Source of the DNA: Colimorpha sp045640985
GTDB lineage: Bacteria; Bacteroidota; Bacteroidia; Bacteroidales; P3
Direction: 5' to 3'
DNA: 64,000 nt
Assembly (NCBI GenBank): GCA_045640985.1
Contig: JAZUFZ010000011.1
Coordinates: forward strand, 45,764-109,763
In this document: positions 43,155-52,734 of the stretch, in pieces
How the letters are laid out: every line of letters begins with the position of its first letter
How positions within the stretch are numbered: the first letter of the stretch is position 1
Program-made: the position numbers and the translations under genes
The notes under the pieces: generated by a model
Told to the model about the DNA's origin: nothing
What the model saw: the letters and a program-made list of their open reading frames with translations, nothing else
Databases searched by the model: none

Positions 43155-43195
43155 GGGAGTTACCAGAGAGATACCCGGGAGTTACCGGCTGGAAA
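43155..43195. repeat. Short phased AGWTA array
   Basis: AGTTA, AGATA and AGTTA at 43158, 43169 and 43180 are spaced by 11 bp within GGGAGTTACC units. No other gene or signal is seen in 42998-43283. Confidence 0.7.
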
Positions 43196-43283
43196 GAGGC
43201 GGTACCGGACCACGAAAATTCCCGCAGATTTCCGCTGCGGAATTGGACAGAAACTGGAGTTTTTTCACAAATTATAGAAGCCC

Positions 43284-44519
43284 TTAATTGATAGGCTGTA
43301 CAAGCTGTCGGAGATCCTCGATAATAAGCTGCTGATAGATGATATTGGTAGAATCCTCGAAATTGGGCTTGTTCTGGCGGTAATCTTCGTCGTTGTAATG
43401 TGTCGCCCGATAGAACAGAGAATCTGAAATAAGGTGTTTTACGTCCTCGAAAGTAAGTTCCCCTTTGGCAAACTTTTCCTGCTGGACTGGAGTAAGGTAT
43501 TTGTTGAGTGCCGGCATCTTGGAAGACGAAGGCATACCTGTGCGGGGATCAAGAGAGCGTTCAATGTCGGGGAAATTGATCCAGGAGCTGACCGTTGTCT
43601 CAAGCAAAGCGACATTACGTCGGTTTTTGTCTGTATAGTAGCCAAGGTAGGCATGACAAGGCTCTACGAATATGATAGGTTTGAGACCGGTCTTGCGCAT
43701 AATGGAGGCAAAGAATACGCAGGCGTCAATACAGTTTGCCTGACGGTTTTGATATACTTCGTCAAAGAAACGAATGTGCTGTACGTTGGTGTTGGGGGCG
43801 GGATTGGAAGTACAGGATATGGAAGAATAAGAGATTCCATGGTTGAGCGCATAGTACCAGATAGCTTTTACCTGATTGCTGACCGATTGCGCATTTCCCT
43901 GATATCCGGTAAAACTTTTGATAGTTCCCTGGGAAAGTATCTCGGAGAGAATCTGGGGGATATACGGATGATCTTCGTTCACATAGCCGGCAAAAAGCCA
44001 ACGGAAATCGTATGTCCGGCCGTTCTTTCTGGTGCTGAGCAGGCACTCGTTTACGCTGCGGTAATTGAGGTTGAGGTTGCGGATATCGACCTCCTCATCG
44101 TTAATAAAACAAGTGAAAGTAAAATCGACGGAACCTTGTTTTCGGGTAGCATAAAGGTTGTCGTATTTCCATTTGATAGAGGGATGGAACGTGTAACGTT
44201 CTCCACGAGTGGGGAGAACTTCCTGAATAATGGTAGTGTAGTTGAGGAGTGTGCTGTCGATCACGATTCTTAGCACAGCGTTATCACGAGGAGAGGTAAC
44301 GTTGAGCGAGAATAGGTTGATGTCTTCCTTTAACGTGTTGTGATGATTCAACCCAAGGATATAGGAAGGATAAAGGCAGTTTTCGAGTATCGGTGAATAT
44401 TCCACCTGGAAATTCACCTGGGCGGGATTAAAAACCTTGGTAGAAGTGCGTGGGTTACATGCCAGGAACAACGGCACAATGAGCAGGTAACAAACAAAAT
44501 GACGGAGGTTTTGTTTCAT
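43284..44519 (-). CDS. Transglutaminase-like lipoprotein
   Basis: This 411-aa protein has a lipoprotein signal (LLIVPLFLAC, Cys near residue 21). A transglutaminase-like core has its Cys in NRQANCIDACVFFASIMRKTG and its His in FVEPCHAYLGYY, about 30 residues apart as in the family. The preceding helical segment ALNHGISYSS is also typical. Many such bacterial proteins act as cysteine proteases or in envelope assembly; the activity here is inferred. It is the last gene of the bat-rseC-ruvC unit, and its ATG overlaps the ruvC stop by 4 nt. Confidence 0.75.
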   Translation of the reverse strand: MKQNLRHFVCYLLIVPLFLACNPRTSTKVFNPAQVNFQVEYSPILENCLYPSYILGLNHHNTLKEDINLFSLNVTSPRDNAVLRIVIDSTLLNYTTIIQEVLPTRGERYTFHPSIKWKYDNLYATRKQGSVDFTFTCFINDEEVDIRNLNLNYRSVNECLLSTRKNGRTYDFRWLFAGYVNEDHPYIPQILSEILSQGTIKSFTGYQGNAQSVSNQVKAIWYYALNHGISYSSISCTSNPAPNTNVQHIRFFDEVYQNRQANCIDACVFFASIMRKTGLKPIIFVEPCHAYLGYYTDKNRRNVALLETTVSSWINFPDIERSLDPRTGMPSSSKMPALNKYLTPVQQEKFAKGELTFEDVKHLISDSLFYRATHYNDEDYRQNKPNFEDSTNIIYQQLIIEDLRQLVQPIN

Positions 44520-45103
44520 GACTGTATGATGTCTGGATTGTTATTAACAAATTCGGTCCAGGTCTGTTTTCTGGGTTTTCGTGATTTGACGGGTTTAAGC
44601 ATCTGACGCAGTTCAGCATTAGGATTGTCCATTATCTTATGGCAGGTATATGCAGCAGCAAGGGCATCACTTGCATCAAGGTATTTGGGATGAAGTTCAA
44701 CGCCGAGTTGCGCCTGAAGCATAGCAAGGACCTGTTCTTTGGAGGCATTTCCATTTCCTGTAATGGTCTGTTTGATGACGGATGGCTCATATTCAGTAAA
44801 CGAAAGGTCGCGACTCATAGCTGCAGCAATAGTCACTCCCTGAGCTCGCCCAAGTTTGAGCATGGACTGGACATTCTTTCCGAAAAACGGGGCTTCTATG
44901 GCAAGATGGTCGGGATGATATTTATCAATGACTGAAACCATACTGTCGAAAATAGTGCGGATACGACGATTATAATCAGGCTCACGCTTAAGATACAGCA
45001 CATCCATATCAAGCAACTGGACCTCTCCTTGTGCAGAAACAGAAATCAGGCTATAGCCGAGAATCAAAGTACCAGGATCGACCCCTAAAATAATGTGTTC
45101 CAT
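44516..45103 (-). CDS. ruvC: Crossover junction endodeoxyribonuclease RuvC
   Basis: It resolves Holliday junctions. Acidic catalytic residues are in IILGVDPGTLILGYS (Asp7), LAIEAPFFGKN (Glu near 71) and KYLDASDALAAAY (two Asp near 140). Length (195 aa) is slightly above the ~175 typical, because of a basic C-terminal tail (KSRKPRKQTW). It lies 6 nt after rseC and overlaps the lipoprotein gene by 4 nt. Confidence 0.95.
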   Translation of the reverse strand: MEHIILGVDPGTLILGYSLISVSAQGEVQLLDMDVLYLKREPDYNRRIRTIFDSMVSVIDKYHPDHLAIEAPFFGKNVQSMLKLGRAQGVTIAAAMSRDLSFTEYEPSVIKQTITGNGNASKEQVLAMLQAQLGVELHPKYLDASDALAAAYTCHKIMDNPNAELRQMLKPVKSRKPRKQTWTEFVNNNPDIIQS

Positions 45104-45109
45104 ACGCTT

Positions 45110-45532
45110 TTACTGGTTTAAGGGTACTCTAAGTTGAAAATGGAAGGAATGTTGGATTCTTTTCCTGAAAAGAAAAAGCAATACGGCATATACCCCTACA
45201 GATAACAGACAAGACAGAGCTAAGACAGCCTCTGATACATAGGCATGCAAACTCACGGCAAGAGCAAGAATCAACACAGAAGGAAGAATATATGCTAATA
45301 CGACGGCCCAAAGGCCCATTCTCTGGCTGACGACGACTTCGACCGCCTGACCTACAGAATAAACAGCGGGAGAGGAAAGTGGAACCACTACCTGCTTGAC
45401 ACTTCCCTCAGCAAAGCCACACTGGTCGTGACCTTCACAAGTAGCACAAGCACTGGACACATACATCTCCACGACTGCACAATCTTGTGTAAGTGAAACT
45501 ATTGTAGCGGGATGAACAGCGATATCGGACAT
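45110..45532 (-). CDS. rseC: RseC/MucC-family protein (SoxR-reducing system)
   Basis: This 140-aa protein has the N-terminal cysteine cluster ACATCEGHDQCGFAEG near residue 30. Two transmembrane helices follow (AVVLAYILPSVLILALAVS and a second after residue 105). RseC proteins accompany the Rnf complex in many Bacteroidetes; here no rnf genes follow and it is placed between batE and ruvC. The batE stop is 3 nt upstream. Confidence 0.9.
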   Translation of the reverse strand: MSDIAVHPATIVSLTQDCAVVEMYVSSACATCEGHDQCGFAEGSVKQVVVPLSSPAVYSVGQAVEVVVSQRMGLWAVVLAYILPSVLILALAVSLHAYVSEAVLALSCLLSVGVYAVLLFLFRKRIQHSFHFQLRVPLNQ

Positions 45533-45535
45533 AGA

Positions 45536-46300
45536 TTAGATGATTTCAAGAACTGATGTCTGCATCCAGCCAGTATTACCATCGGGAAGCCGTACCTTGT
45601 GCCAATCTTGGATAGTTTCCTCCACCTCTAATTTGGTACCTGCGTGAACAATAAGCTTATCTATACTACCAACTTCTGGAGAACTTTTCATGGTGGTCAT
45701 TGTAGCCATTACTATGGCTTCTGTTTTATGATGCCGGCTGGCAAATACACTTGCTCCAGTAAGCAGGGAACAACACAAGAGGACTACCCCGAAGACAAAG
45801 GTAAACTTGCGCACAGCATACTGGTTTACAAAAAGGAATAGAAGCAAATCACTTCCGAACAGCAACAAGCACAACAACGACACAATACACCATCCCCGAG
45901 TAGAGAAAAGTTGAACAAAACCTTTCCATATACGCACCACGAACAGCTGAGGAATGGCATTAATCTGGTCTTGGGTCTTACTATTGGCTAAAGCAAGATT
46001 CTCCTGTATCTCACGGTCATTCGGTGTAATCCGCAAAGCCCGCTCGTAATTCAAGATGGATTGTGCGATTTCGTTCTGACGGTAATAAGCATTGCCCAGA
46101 TTGTAATACAACTGAGCAGAACAATACCCTGAAGCCAAAACAGCATTATACGATTGCACCGCAGACGCATAATCCTTGACTTCATAATAATGGTTACCTG
46201 CTTCCAGCTGTTGAACAGGTGTCTGTGCTGACAAGACAGAGAATATCAGCAGAAAACAGAATATTGAAAATATTTTCTTCATATCAACAGATTTAATCAT
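45536..46300 (-). CDS. batE: BatE (TPR plus SH3-like domain)
   Basis: This 254-aa membrane protein has a signal peptide (MKKIFSIFCFLLIFSVLSAQ), TPR units (SAQLYYNLGNAYYRQNEIAQ, ILNYERALRITPND) and two transmembrane helices near residues 135-190. A C-terminal SH3-like domain ends in WHKVRLPDGNTGWMQTSVLEII. ATG 46300 overlaps the batD stop (ATGA); ATG 46282 would begin exactly at the signal peptide. Confidence 0.88.
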   Translation of the reverse strand: MIKSVDMKKIFSIFCFLLIFSVLSAQTPVQQLEAGNHYYEVKDYASAVQSYNAVLASGYCSAQLYYNLGNAYYRQNEIAQSILNYERALRITPNDREIQENLALANSKTQDQINAIPQLFVVRIWKGFVQLFSTRGWCIVSLLCLLLFGSDLLLFLFVNQYAVRKFTFVFGVVLLCCSLLTGASVFASRHHKTEAIVMATMTTMKSSPEVGSIDKLIVHAGTKLEVEETIQDWHKVRLPDGNTGWMQTSVLEII

Positions 46301-48132
46301 AATGATGCTATCATTTGGAGTGCCTCTTCATAGATTTGCTGCTTGCGAGCCGACTTATCGCCTGGAGCAAAGCGGGCAAAATCAACATCACGAAGCGTTT
46401 CAAGAATACGTTCCTGTACCGGAGCATCTACATTCTTTTCAATCAGGCACTCCTGCACAGTATCCGAGGAGAGACGTGAAAGCGCAATATTGAACTTATC
46501 GGCAAGACAGCCCCAGATAGCACGGTAAATTTCTTCATAGAACCGCTCATCGTTTCCTGACTTGAGATAAGATTCGGCTTTTCTGAGACGTTTCTTCGCC
46601 TCTTTAGTGGCACGGCGCAAACGAGTTCCTACAACATCCTGACGACTCACCTGAAGATGGCGAAGTATCAAGAATGTTATCAACCATAATAAAACTATCA
46701 GCCCCAGACCTACATAAAGAAAAACAGGAACCGCTGATACGGAAGCCAATGTACTGAGTTTTACGGGGCGGGTCTTAATATAGTTGATGTCACTATTCAA
46801 AACTTTGATGTCACTCTTGTTTGTAACGCTCTGCATGGCCTTCGGATCACCCGGATTCACTTTTATACTAACGGAAGGAATCGTTCTGGTAACATACTGG
46901 CCAAGCTTAGGATCAAAATAAGCAAACTGGAATTCAGGAATTTCAAACTGACCTTCACTACGGGGAATCAGCACCCATTTGAATGTCCTGGTACCACTAA
47001 CCCCATTGTCGGAACGGGAAATCCGGTCTTCATTCTCTGGGTCATAAACCTCAAACACTTGAGGAAACTCAATCGAAGGCGCATTGATAAGCATAATGTT
47101 CCCAGAGCCGTGTATAGTAACCGTATATGTAATCGCCTCATTGGCTTTTACCTCCGTATGGTCACAACTTCCTTTTACATCGAAAGAGCCAACTCCGCCA
47201 CAAAATCCCTCAGGTGATGGTGGTAGTGGTTTTACATTCACACGTAGCGAATTAGTCGTAAGATGCTTTTCTACAGCCTGGGCACTATTGAAAAACGGAT
47301 CATCGAAAAGATCCCATATAGTTCCTGTACGACGGGGCTGACGTCGAACCATAGCCAGAACATCCAAATCCAAGGGCTCTATCTTGATGTTACCACTTTC
47401 TTGTGCAAACATTGCCCCTCGACGAATTTCCGCCACCTGATATTGACGGCCGTTGTATGTTTCTTCATACTGCTTTACCTGCGTCTGGTTTTCACTGAGG
47501 TCTTCACTCCAGAACCCTTTATTTCCTGGAAGTTTATCAATAGTAAACTGACTGATAGGTATCTGCGTATAAACTTTATATACAATAATTACCTGTTCTC
47601 CTTGATAAGGATTGGACTTACTGATAGAAGCACGAGCAAAAAGACTATTACCATCAATTTCAGCAGACTGCTGTTGATATTGCTGGGATGAGCGACCGTA
47701 TGCATAATTCTGCTGGGATTGCTGATTCTGGTTAGGTTGTCCTTTCTCAACTTTGATAGTAAAACTTGGACAGGAGACCTTTTTACCTTCCACCGTACAT
47801 GAAGCTGAACCAACTGTAAACGAACCCACAACATCAGCCTGAATGATATAATCAAAACCAGTTGTAACACTATGGCTTACCTGTCCGTTAATCCATGAAG
47901 TGCTGCTGCTATTACTGATGCTCGGTCCGCTTAGAACACTAAATCCTTTGAAATCCGGCCCTTTGAAATCCCGGGCACGGTCGTTCACTTCATATCTTAC
48001 ATGAAATCTTTGTCCCGTAAAAACCGACGATGGAGCTTTAACCGTCATATCCTGTGCGAAAGCCACCATCGACATGACAATAAACGCTATCGTCAAAAAT
48101 AACCGGATACAATATTCGTTTCTATATTTCAT
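46297..48132 (-). CDS. batD: BatD (oxygen-tolerance family protein)
   Basis: This 611-aa envelope protein has a signal peptide (IAFIVMSMVAFAQ) and three Ig-like beta domains, with VKAPSSVFTGQRFHVRYEVN opening the first and ARASISKSNPYQGEQVIIVYKVY the second. There is a single transmembrane helix near residue 480 and a cytoplasmic C-terminal helical domain. In B. fragilis the bat operon was linked to aerotolerance; the molecular role is not settled. It starts 1 nt after batC. Confidence 0.92.
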   Translation of the reverse strand: MKYRNEYCIRLFLTIAFIVMSMVAFAQDMTVKAPSSVFTGQRFHVRYEVNDRARDFKGPDFKGFSVLSGPSISNSSSTSWINGQVSHSVTTGFDYIIQADVVGSFTVGSASCTVEGKKVSCPSFTIKVEKGQPNQNQQSQQNYAYGRSSQQYQQQSAEIDGNSLFARASISKSNPYQGEQVIIVYKVYTQIPISQFTIDKLPGNKGFWSEDLSENQTQVKQYEETYNGRQYQVAEIRRGAMFAQESGNIKIEPLDLDVLAMVRRQPRRTGTIWDLFDDPFFNSAQAVEKHLTTNSLRVNVKPLPPSPEGFCGGVGSFDVKGSCDHTEVKANEAITYTVTIHGSGNIMLINAPSIEFPQVFEVYDPENEDRISRSDNGVSGTRTFKWVLIPRSEGQFEIPEFQFAYFDPKLGQYVTRTIPSVSIKVNPGDPKAMQSVTNKSDIKVLNSDINYIKTRPVKLSTLASVSAVPVFLYVGLGLIVLLWLITFLILRHLQVSRQDVVGTRLRRATKEAKKRLRKAESYLKSGNDERFYEEIYRAIWGCLADKFNIALSRLSSDTVQECLIEKNVDAPVQERILETLRDVDFARFAPGDKSARKQQIYEEALQMIASL

Positions 48133-48133
48133 A

Positions 48134-48907
48134 TTACCAATCTTTTTCTATTCTCGTGGCTTGCCCCACTTTGATTTGTTTCTGATGTTCCTTCATCGTG
48201 TTTTTTTCATTATTTTTCACAGCTTCCAGCAATCGCTCTGCATCCTCTTTTTTCTGATCCTGCTTGCGATCCTGCGACTGTTGTTTGTCTTGTCCCTGCT
48301 GACCTTGACTCTGTTGCTGCTGATTCTGCTGTTGTTGTTGATCTTTATTTTGCTGGTCCTGACTTTGTTGATTTTGCTGGTCTTTATTCTGCTGGTCCTT
48401 GTTTTGCTGATCTTGATTCTGACCATTCTGCTGCTGTTGTTGCTGAGCCTGTTGCAGGAGCTTCTTTGCGTAGGAATAGTTATAGCGCGTATCGTTATTC
48501 TTGGGGTCTAATTTCAAAGCCTCCTGATAACTGTTTACTGCCTTCTGAAACTGTTGCATTCCGTTTTGTATATCCTGAAGGCCTGCCTGCAAATGGCTGT
48601 TACCCATATTATGGTATGCCTGGGCTCGTTGAGATTTGGTCAAATTTGTGTTTTGGAGTGCCTTTTCATAATATCCAGCCGCCTCGCTATAGTTCTTCTG
48701 CCGATACATCGCATTTCCGAGGTTATACTGACTTTTGTAATAGGTACTGTCATAGCTTAACGCTTTCCTATAACGCGTCTCCGCCTCATCGTATTTTTCC
48801 TTGCTGTACTGACGGTTGCCTTGACGGACATTCTTTCTTACATTATTGGTTTGTGCCCAGACGGTAGTTCCCAATACCAGCAACATTATGATAATGATTC
48901 TTTTCAT
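48134..48907 (-). CDS. batC: BatC (TPR protein with Gln-rich tail)
   Basis: This 257-aa exported protein has a signal peptide (MKRIIIIMLLVLGTTVWAQ) and three TPRs (NRQYSKEKYDEAETRYRKAL, YNLGNAMYRQKNYSEAAGYY, AYHNMGNSHLQAGLQD). A low-complexity Q/N/D/K stretch of about 75 residues (NKDQQNKDQQN type) near the C-terminus is prone to slippage. It overlaps batB by 4 nt. Confidence 0.9.
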   Translation of the reverse strand: MKRIIIIMLLVLGTTVWAQTNNVRKNVRQGNRQYSKEKYDEAETRYRKALSYDSTYYKSQYNLGNAMYRQKNYSEAAGYYEKALQNTNLTKSQRAQAYHNMGNSHLQAGLQDIQNGMQQFQKAVNSYQEALKLDPKNNDTRYNYSYAKKLLQQAQQQQQQNGQNQDQQNKDQQNKDQQNQQSQDQQNKDQQQQQNQQQQSQGQQGQDKQQSQDRKQDQKKEDAERLLEAVKNNEKNTMKEHQKQIKVGQATRIEKDW

Positions 48908-49956
48908 GACTTCTTCAAAACCTTTCCTAAATTAAACTTCTTGTTACGACGTTCAAAAACAAGAACCTCCAGCAAAAGGCACACCAGAGCTCCGGCGAGA
49001 GGATACATATAGCGGCTTTCATATTCACTGAACATTGCTTCGCCATAATTTGCTTTTTCCAATTCCTGTATCTCTTTCACAATATCGTGCATTCCGACAT
49101 TGATATTTCCACCTCTTACATACACTCCTTTGCCTGCATTTGCGATATCCGCAAGCATCTGTTCGTTGAGCATCGTAGTAACCGTATTGCCGTCACGATC
49201 GTGTTTATACCCTACCCTACGGCCTCTCGAATATTCAGGAATCGGCACGCCTTCCGGCAGTCCCATTCCTACCGTACATACTACAACACCTTCTCCTGCA
49301 GCTTTACGAGCCGCACTTTCCGCATCATCTTCATGATTTTCTCCGTCACTTATAACAACAATTGCCCGACTGCCATTCTTTATCCACTCACGGTCCGGAT
49401 CGCCATAACCGAAACTCTCCATTGCCTTATCTATAGCATCACCTATAGCTGTGCCTTGCGCAGAAATCAAGCTACAATCCACTTGATCCAGAAACAGTTT
49501 CATAGCACTATAATCACTCGTGAGTGGCATTTGTATATAGCTGCTTCCCGCAAAGACTATCAACGAAACCCGGTCTCCTCCCAATTCATTCAGAAGACTG
49601 TTCACAGCCCTTTTGCTACGTTCCAGACGGTTAGGCTGGATATCCTCTGCCATCATACTGTTACTAATATCCAGACAAATAGCCACATCACTTCCCAGAC
49701 GTTCCCCTTTTACCATTTTGCTGCCCACCTGAGGATTTGCAAGTGCTACAATCAGCAACCCCAGTCCTACCAATATCAATAACATCTTGAAAAAAGGGCG
49801 ACGTTTACTTCCGTCCGGTAAAAGACGTCCGAACATACTCCGATCTGCAAAACGGGCAAGTTGTCTGTTGCGCTTACGGCGCATCAGCAGCCATACCACC
49901 AGAAAGATAGGAATTAAGATAAGCAGATATAATAATTTTGGATGTTGAAATATCAT
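48904..49956 (-). CDS. batB: BatB (VWA-domain membrane protein)
   Basis: This 350-aa protein has N-terminal transmembrane helices (LLYLLILIPIFLVVWLL and one near residue 60), a VWA domain with MIDAS motif CLDISNSMMAEDI near residue 95, and a C-terminal helix (YPLAGALVCLLLEVLVF). The metal-dependent VWA domain mediates protein binding on the periplasmic side. The frame opens at a TTG (49962); ATG 49956 (MIFQHPKLLYL) is 2 nt after the batA stop and is preferred. Confidence 0.93.
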   Translation of the reverse strand: MIFQHPKLLYLLILIPIFLVVWLLMRRKRNRQLARFADRSMFGRLLPDGSKRRPFFKMLLILVGLGLLIVALANPQVGSKMVKGERLGSDVAICLDISNSMMAEDIQPNRLERSKRAVNSLLNELGGDRVSLIVFAGSSYIQMPLTSDYSAMKLFLDQVDCSLISAQGTAIGDAIDKAMESFGYGDPDREWIKNGSRAIVVISDGENHEDDAESAARKAAGEGVVVCTVGMGLPEGVPIPEYSRGRRVGYKHDRDGNTVTTMLNEQMLADIANAGKGVYVRGGNINVGMHDIVKEIQELEKANYGEAMFSEYESRYMYPLAGALVCLLLEVLVFERRNKKFNLGKVLKKS

Positions 49957-49958
49957 AA

Positions 49959-50948
49959 TCAATTCTTAAAATAAAACAGTTTCAATATCAATTCCAGCAG
50001 GAGCGCTCCCAAAGCCAGAATCAGCCATGGAAGATATTCATCCTTGGTTTGACTATATTGAGTTACATCAATTTTAGTTTTTTCCATTTGGTCGATTTGC
50101 TCGAAAATCTGAGATAACGACTTGCTGCTGGTAGCTCTGTAATAATGTCCGTCATTGGTGCTTTCTGCCATATCCTGAAGCAGTTGCTCATCAATCTCAA
50201 CAGGAATATTCTGATAATGCGTAATTCCCAGCGGGTCTTTGAACGGATAAGGAGCCATTCCTTGAGTACCCACACCGATAGTATAAAGCCTGATGCCATA
50301 CATTGCGGCAATTTCCGCTGCGCTCTGAGGATCCACCGAACCTTGATTGTTCACACCGTCCGTGAGCAATATAATCACCTTACTCGCAGCTTTGCTGTCT
50401 TTAATTCTATTGATAGCCGTAGCCAAACCGTCACCCAAAGCCGTTCCATCCTTGATATCCCCATTTCTGATACTGGCAAGCTGGCGCTGGAGTACCTGAT
50501 GATCAATCGTTAATGGAGTTTGTGTAAAAGCCTCTCCAGCAAAGACAACCAGTCCGATACGGTCATTCTGCCGTCCATCGATAAACTTGGATGCCACTTT
50601 CTTTGCTGCCTCCAAGCGGTTGGGTTTGAAGTCCTCCGCTCTCATACTTCCACTCACGTCTATCGCCATAGCAATATCTATACCATCCACTTTCATCTGC
50701 TGGCGGCTCAACATACTCTGAGGGCGGGCTAAAGCCACAATAATGGCGCCCAGAGCCACCAGCCGCAACGCATAAAGCAACGGATAGATTTTCTGTCGGA
50801 AACTCTTTTCTACGTCTTCAAAAAGACCAATATTTGAGAACTGCAATGCCGCGTGCTGCTTACGATAGCGAAACACATACCACACTATCAGCAACGGTAT
50901 CAGCAACAGCAGCAACAGCAGCCATGGATGAGCAAATGTTATATTCAT
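49959..50948 (-). CDS. batA: BatA (VWA-domain membrane protein)
   Basis: This 329-aa paralogue of BatB has an N-terminal helix (HPWLLLLLLLIPLLIVWYVF), a VWA domain with MIDAS motif AIDVSGSMRAEDF near residue 90 and T in LTDGVNNQG, and a C-terminal helix (WLILALGALLLELIL). It overlaps the upstream gene by 4 nt. With MoxR it probably forms an AAA+/VWA envelope chaperone pair. Confidence 0.94.
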   Translation of the reverse strand: MNITFAHPWLLLLLLLIPLLIVWYVFRYRKQHAALQFSNIGLFEDVEKSFRQKIYPLLYALRLVALGAIIVALARPQSMLSRQQMKVDGIDIAMAIDVSGSMRAEDFKPNRLEAAKKVASKFIDGRQNDRIGLVVFAGEAFTQTPLTIDHQVLQRQLASIRNGDIKDGTALGDGLATAINRIKDSKAASKVIILLTDGVNNQGSVDPQSAAEIAAMYGIRLYTIGVGTQGMAPYPFKDPLGITHYQNIPVEIDEQLLQDMAESTNDGHYYRATSSKSLSQIFEQIDQMEKTKIDVTQYSQTKDEYLPWLILALGALLLELILKLFYFKN

Positions 50949-51820
50949 TGTTTCTTGTTATCAGTAGTTTGCGTATTATCTACAGGTTTGGTATCATTTA
51001 CAAACTGACGGGCATTCGACATAGACAAGTCGTGTTCATACGGTTGCGGTTCGGACTTGGCAAATTTCACCATATCAGCCGTCTGGAGAATCTGGCGCAA
51101 TATTGAAGCCGAATCCTGACTTCCGCCATGATTTTCAAAAGCCTCAAGGGTCTGGTCGCTTGTCATTTCTGTGGAATTGAATCCGTACCGCTTTTCCATA
51201 TATTGACGCAGAATATCAGTAAGTTCCGTATGATATTCCTTTACCTTTCCCTGCTGCCACAACTGGCGTGTGCGGAGATTTTCCAGAGCCTTGAGCGCAC
51301 ATTCGTCAGCAGGAACCGTCGGAGCCTTGGGTAATGTGATTATAGGTTCTTTTGCTTTGTATCGCTTGATTACGTACGTTATTACCCATACAATCAGCGC
51401 AATACCTAATGCAAGCAATACCCACCGGAAGATTTCCCAGAATGTATATGGCTCAGAAAATGAACCCGCGATATCTCGGATTTCAAAATTTGCGGTATCC
51501 AAGTCACTTACATCACTTACTATCAGCAATATAGAGTCCTCCGGCGTTATTTTCAGAATATGTTCACCTTCTTCAAAACTCGTAAGCGTAGTATGCTGAC
51601 ATACAACACCTTGAACTGTATCAAACCATTGCGAAACAGCCAATATATCGTTCTGGCACAGTTCCTGTTGCCCCGGGAAATGGTCTAACCCACTGATAGT
51701 AAGAGTCGTCTGGTCACCGATAAGGATATTCGATGAGTCCAGATCCACCTTTACCTGTGCATGAGTAACCCCGCCAAGCACGAGCAGAGAAAAATACAAT
51801 ATAAATAACTTCTTCATCAT
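50945..51820 (-). CDS. Bat-operon membrane protein between DUF58 and batA
   Basis: This 291-aa protein has a signal peptide (LFILYFSLLVLGGVTHAQ), a periplasmic beta-rich domain of about 110 residues, one transmembrane helix (WVLLALGIALIVWVITYVI) and a cytoplasmic helical tail (ALKALENLRTRQLWQQGKVK, YHTELTDILRQYMEKRYG). The position between the DUF58 gene and batA is conserved in Bacteroidales. The tail resembles DUF4381-type partners of MoxR/VWA systems. Overlaps of 4 nt occur on both sides. Confidence 0.8.
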   Translation of the reverse strand: MMKKLFILYFSLLVLGGVTHAQVKVDLDSSNILIGDQTTLTISGLDHFPGQQELCQNDILAVSQWFDTVQGVVCQHTTLTSFEEGEHILKITPEDSILLIVSDVSDLDTANFEIRDIAGSFSEPYTFWEIFRWVLLALGIALIVWVITYVIKRYKAKEPIITLPKAPTVPADECALKALENLRTRQLWQQGKVKEYHTELTDILRQYMEKRYGFNSTEMTSDQTLEAFENHGGSQDSASILRQILQTADMVKFAKSEPQPYEHDLSMSNARQFVNDTKPVDNTQTTDNKKQ

Positions 51821-52686
51821 TGTCTCATTCTAAATAATTGCATCAACGGCTTTACAAAATCTTCTCCGGTATAAAGTACGGTATGATCAATTCCATACTT
51901 GTTAAGCTGTTCTTCCACAAGTTGTTCGTGTTTAATATATGTGTGTCTGAAAGCCTCTCTTACCTGTTGTTTTGAGGTATCTACCCACAGCGTTTCCTGC
52001 GATTCCGGATCATAGAACTTCATAAGTCCCAGATCCGGCAGTTCACGCTCCTTCTCATCCATAATCCTCAATACCGCGAGATCGTGTTTCTGTGATGCTA
52101 TCTTAATGGCGTCCTGATAGTTGGAATCGTAGAAATCGCTCAAGAGGAACGCCGTACAGCGTTTCTTGGTCACATTGGTAAAATAGCGGAGCGCCAGCGT
52201 AAGGTCTGTGCCGTTGCTTTCGGGCTGGAATGTAATCAATTCCCTGATAATGCGAAGAATATGCGTACTGCCCTTCTTTGGTGGAATAAACTTCTCAATC
52301 TTGTCACTAAAAAGTATGACACCAACCTTGTCGTTGTTCTGTATAGCACTGAAAGCCAATGTGGCAGCCACTTCTGCAACCAGTTCCTCCTTGAACTGGT
52401 GATGGGTTCCAAAGCGGTTGCTCCCACTCACGTCCACCAACAGCATCACCGTAAGTTCACGCTCTTCCTCAAACACTTTGACGTACGGGTGATTCAAACG
52501 CGCCGTTACATTCCAGTCAATATTCCGGACATCATCGCCGTACTGATATTCCCTGACTTCACTGAAAGCCATACCGCGCCCCTTGAACGCACTATGATAC
52601 TCTCCGGAAAACATCTGCCGGCTCAAACCCCGTGCCTTGATTTCAATCTTTCGGACTTTCTTTAATATGTCTTGGTTGTTTTCCAT
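51817..52686 (-). CDS. DUF58 domain protein of the bat operon
   Basis: This 289-aa cytoplasmic VWA-like protein has the DUF58 signature GEYHSAFKGRGMAFSEVREY followed by GDDVRNIDWNVTARLNHPYVK. The degenerate MIDAS is in LLVDVSGSNRFG. DUF58 proteins are standard partners of MoxR ATPases. It overlaps the next gene by 4 nt, but is separated from moxR by 236 nt containing a repeat. Confidence 0.92.
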   Translation of the reverse strand: MENNQDILKKVRKIEIKARGLSRQMFSGEYHSAFKGRGMAFSEVREYQYGDDVRNIDWNVTARLNHPYVKVFEEERELTVMLLVDVSGSNRFGTHHQFKEELVAEVAATLAFSAIQNNDKVGVILFSDKIEKFIPPKKGSTHILRIIRELITFQPESNGTDLTLALRYFTNVTKKRCTAFLLSDFYDSNYQDAIKIASQKHDLAVLRIMDEKERELPDLGLMKFYDPESQETLWVDTSKQQVREAFRHTYIKHEQLVEEQLNKYGIDHTVLYTGEDFVKPLMQLFRMRQ

Positions 52687-52734
52687 TATATGATCACCAA
52701 ATTATTCATTTTTTCGTAGGACATTTCTTCGTGG

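Noticed and set aside
48074..48511. Leucine-rich plus-strand ORF resembling a membrane protein
   Set aside because: It is the complement of the Gln-rich tail of batC (CAG/CAA read as CTG/TTG).
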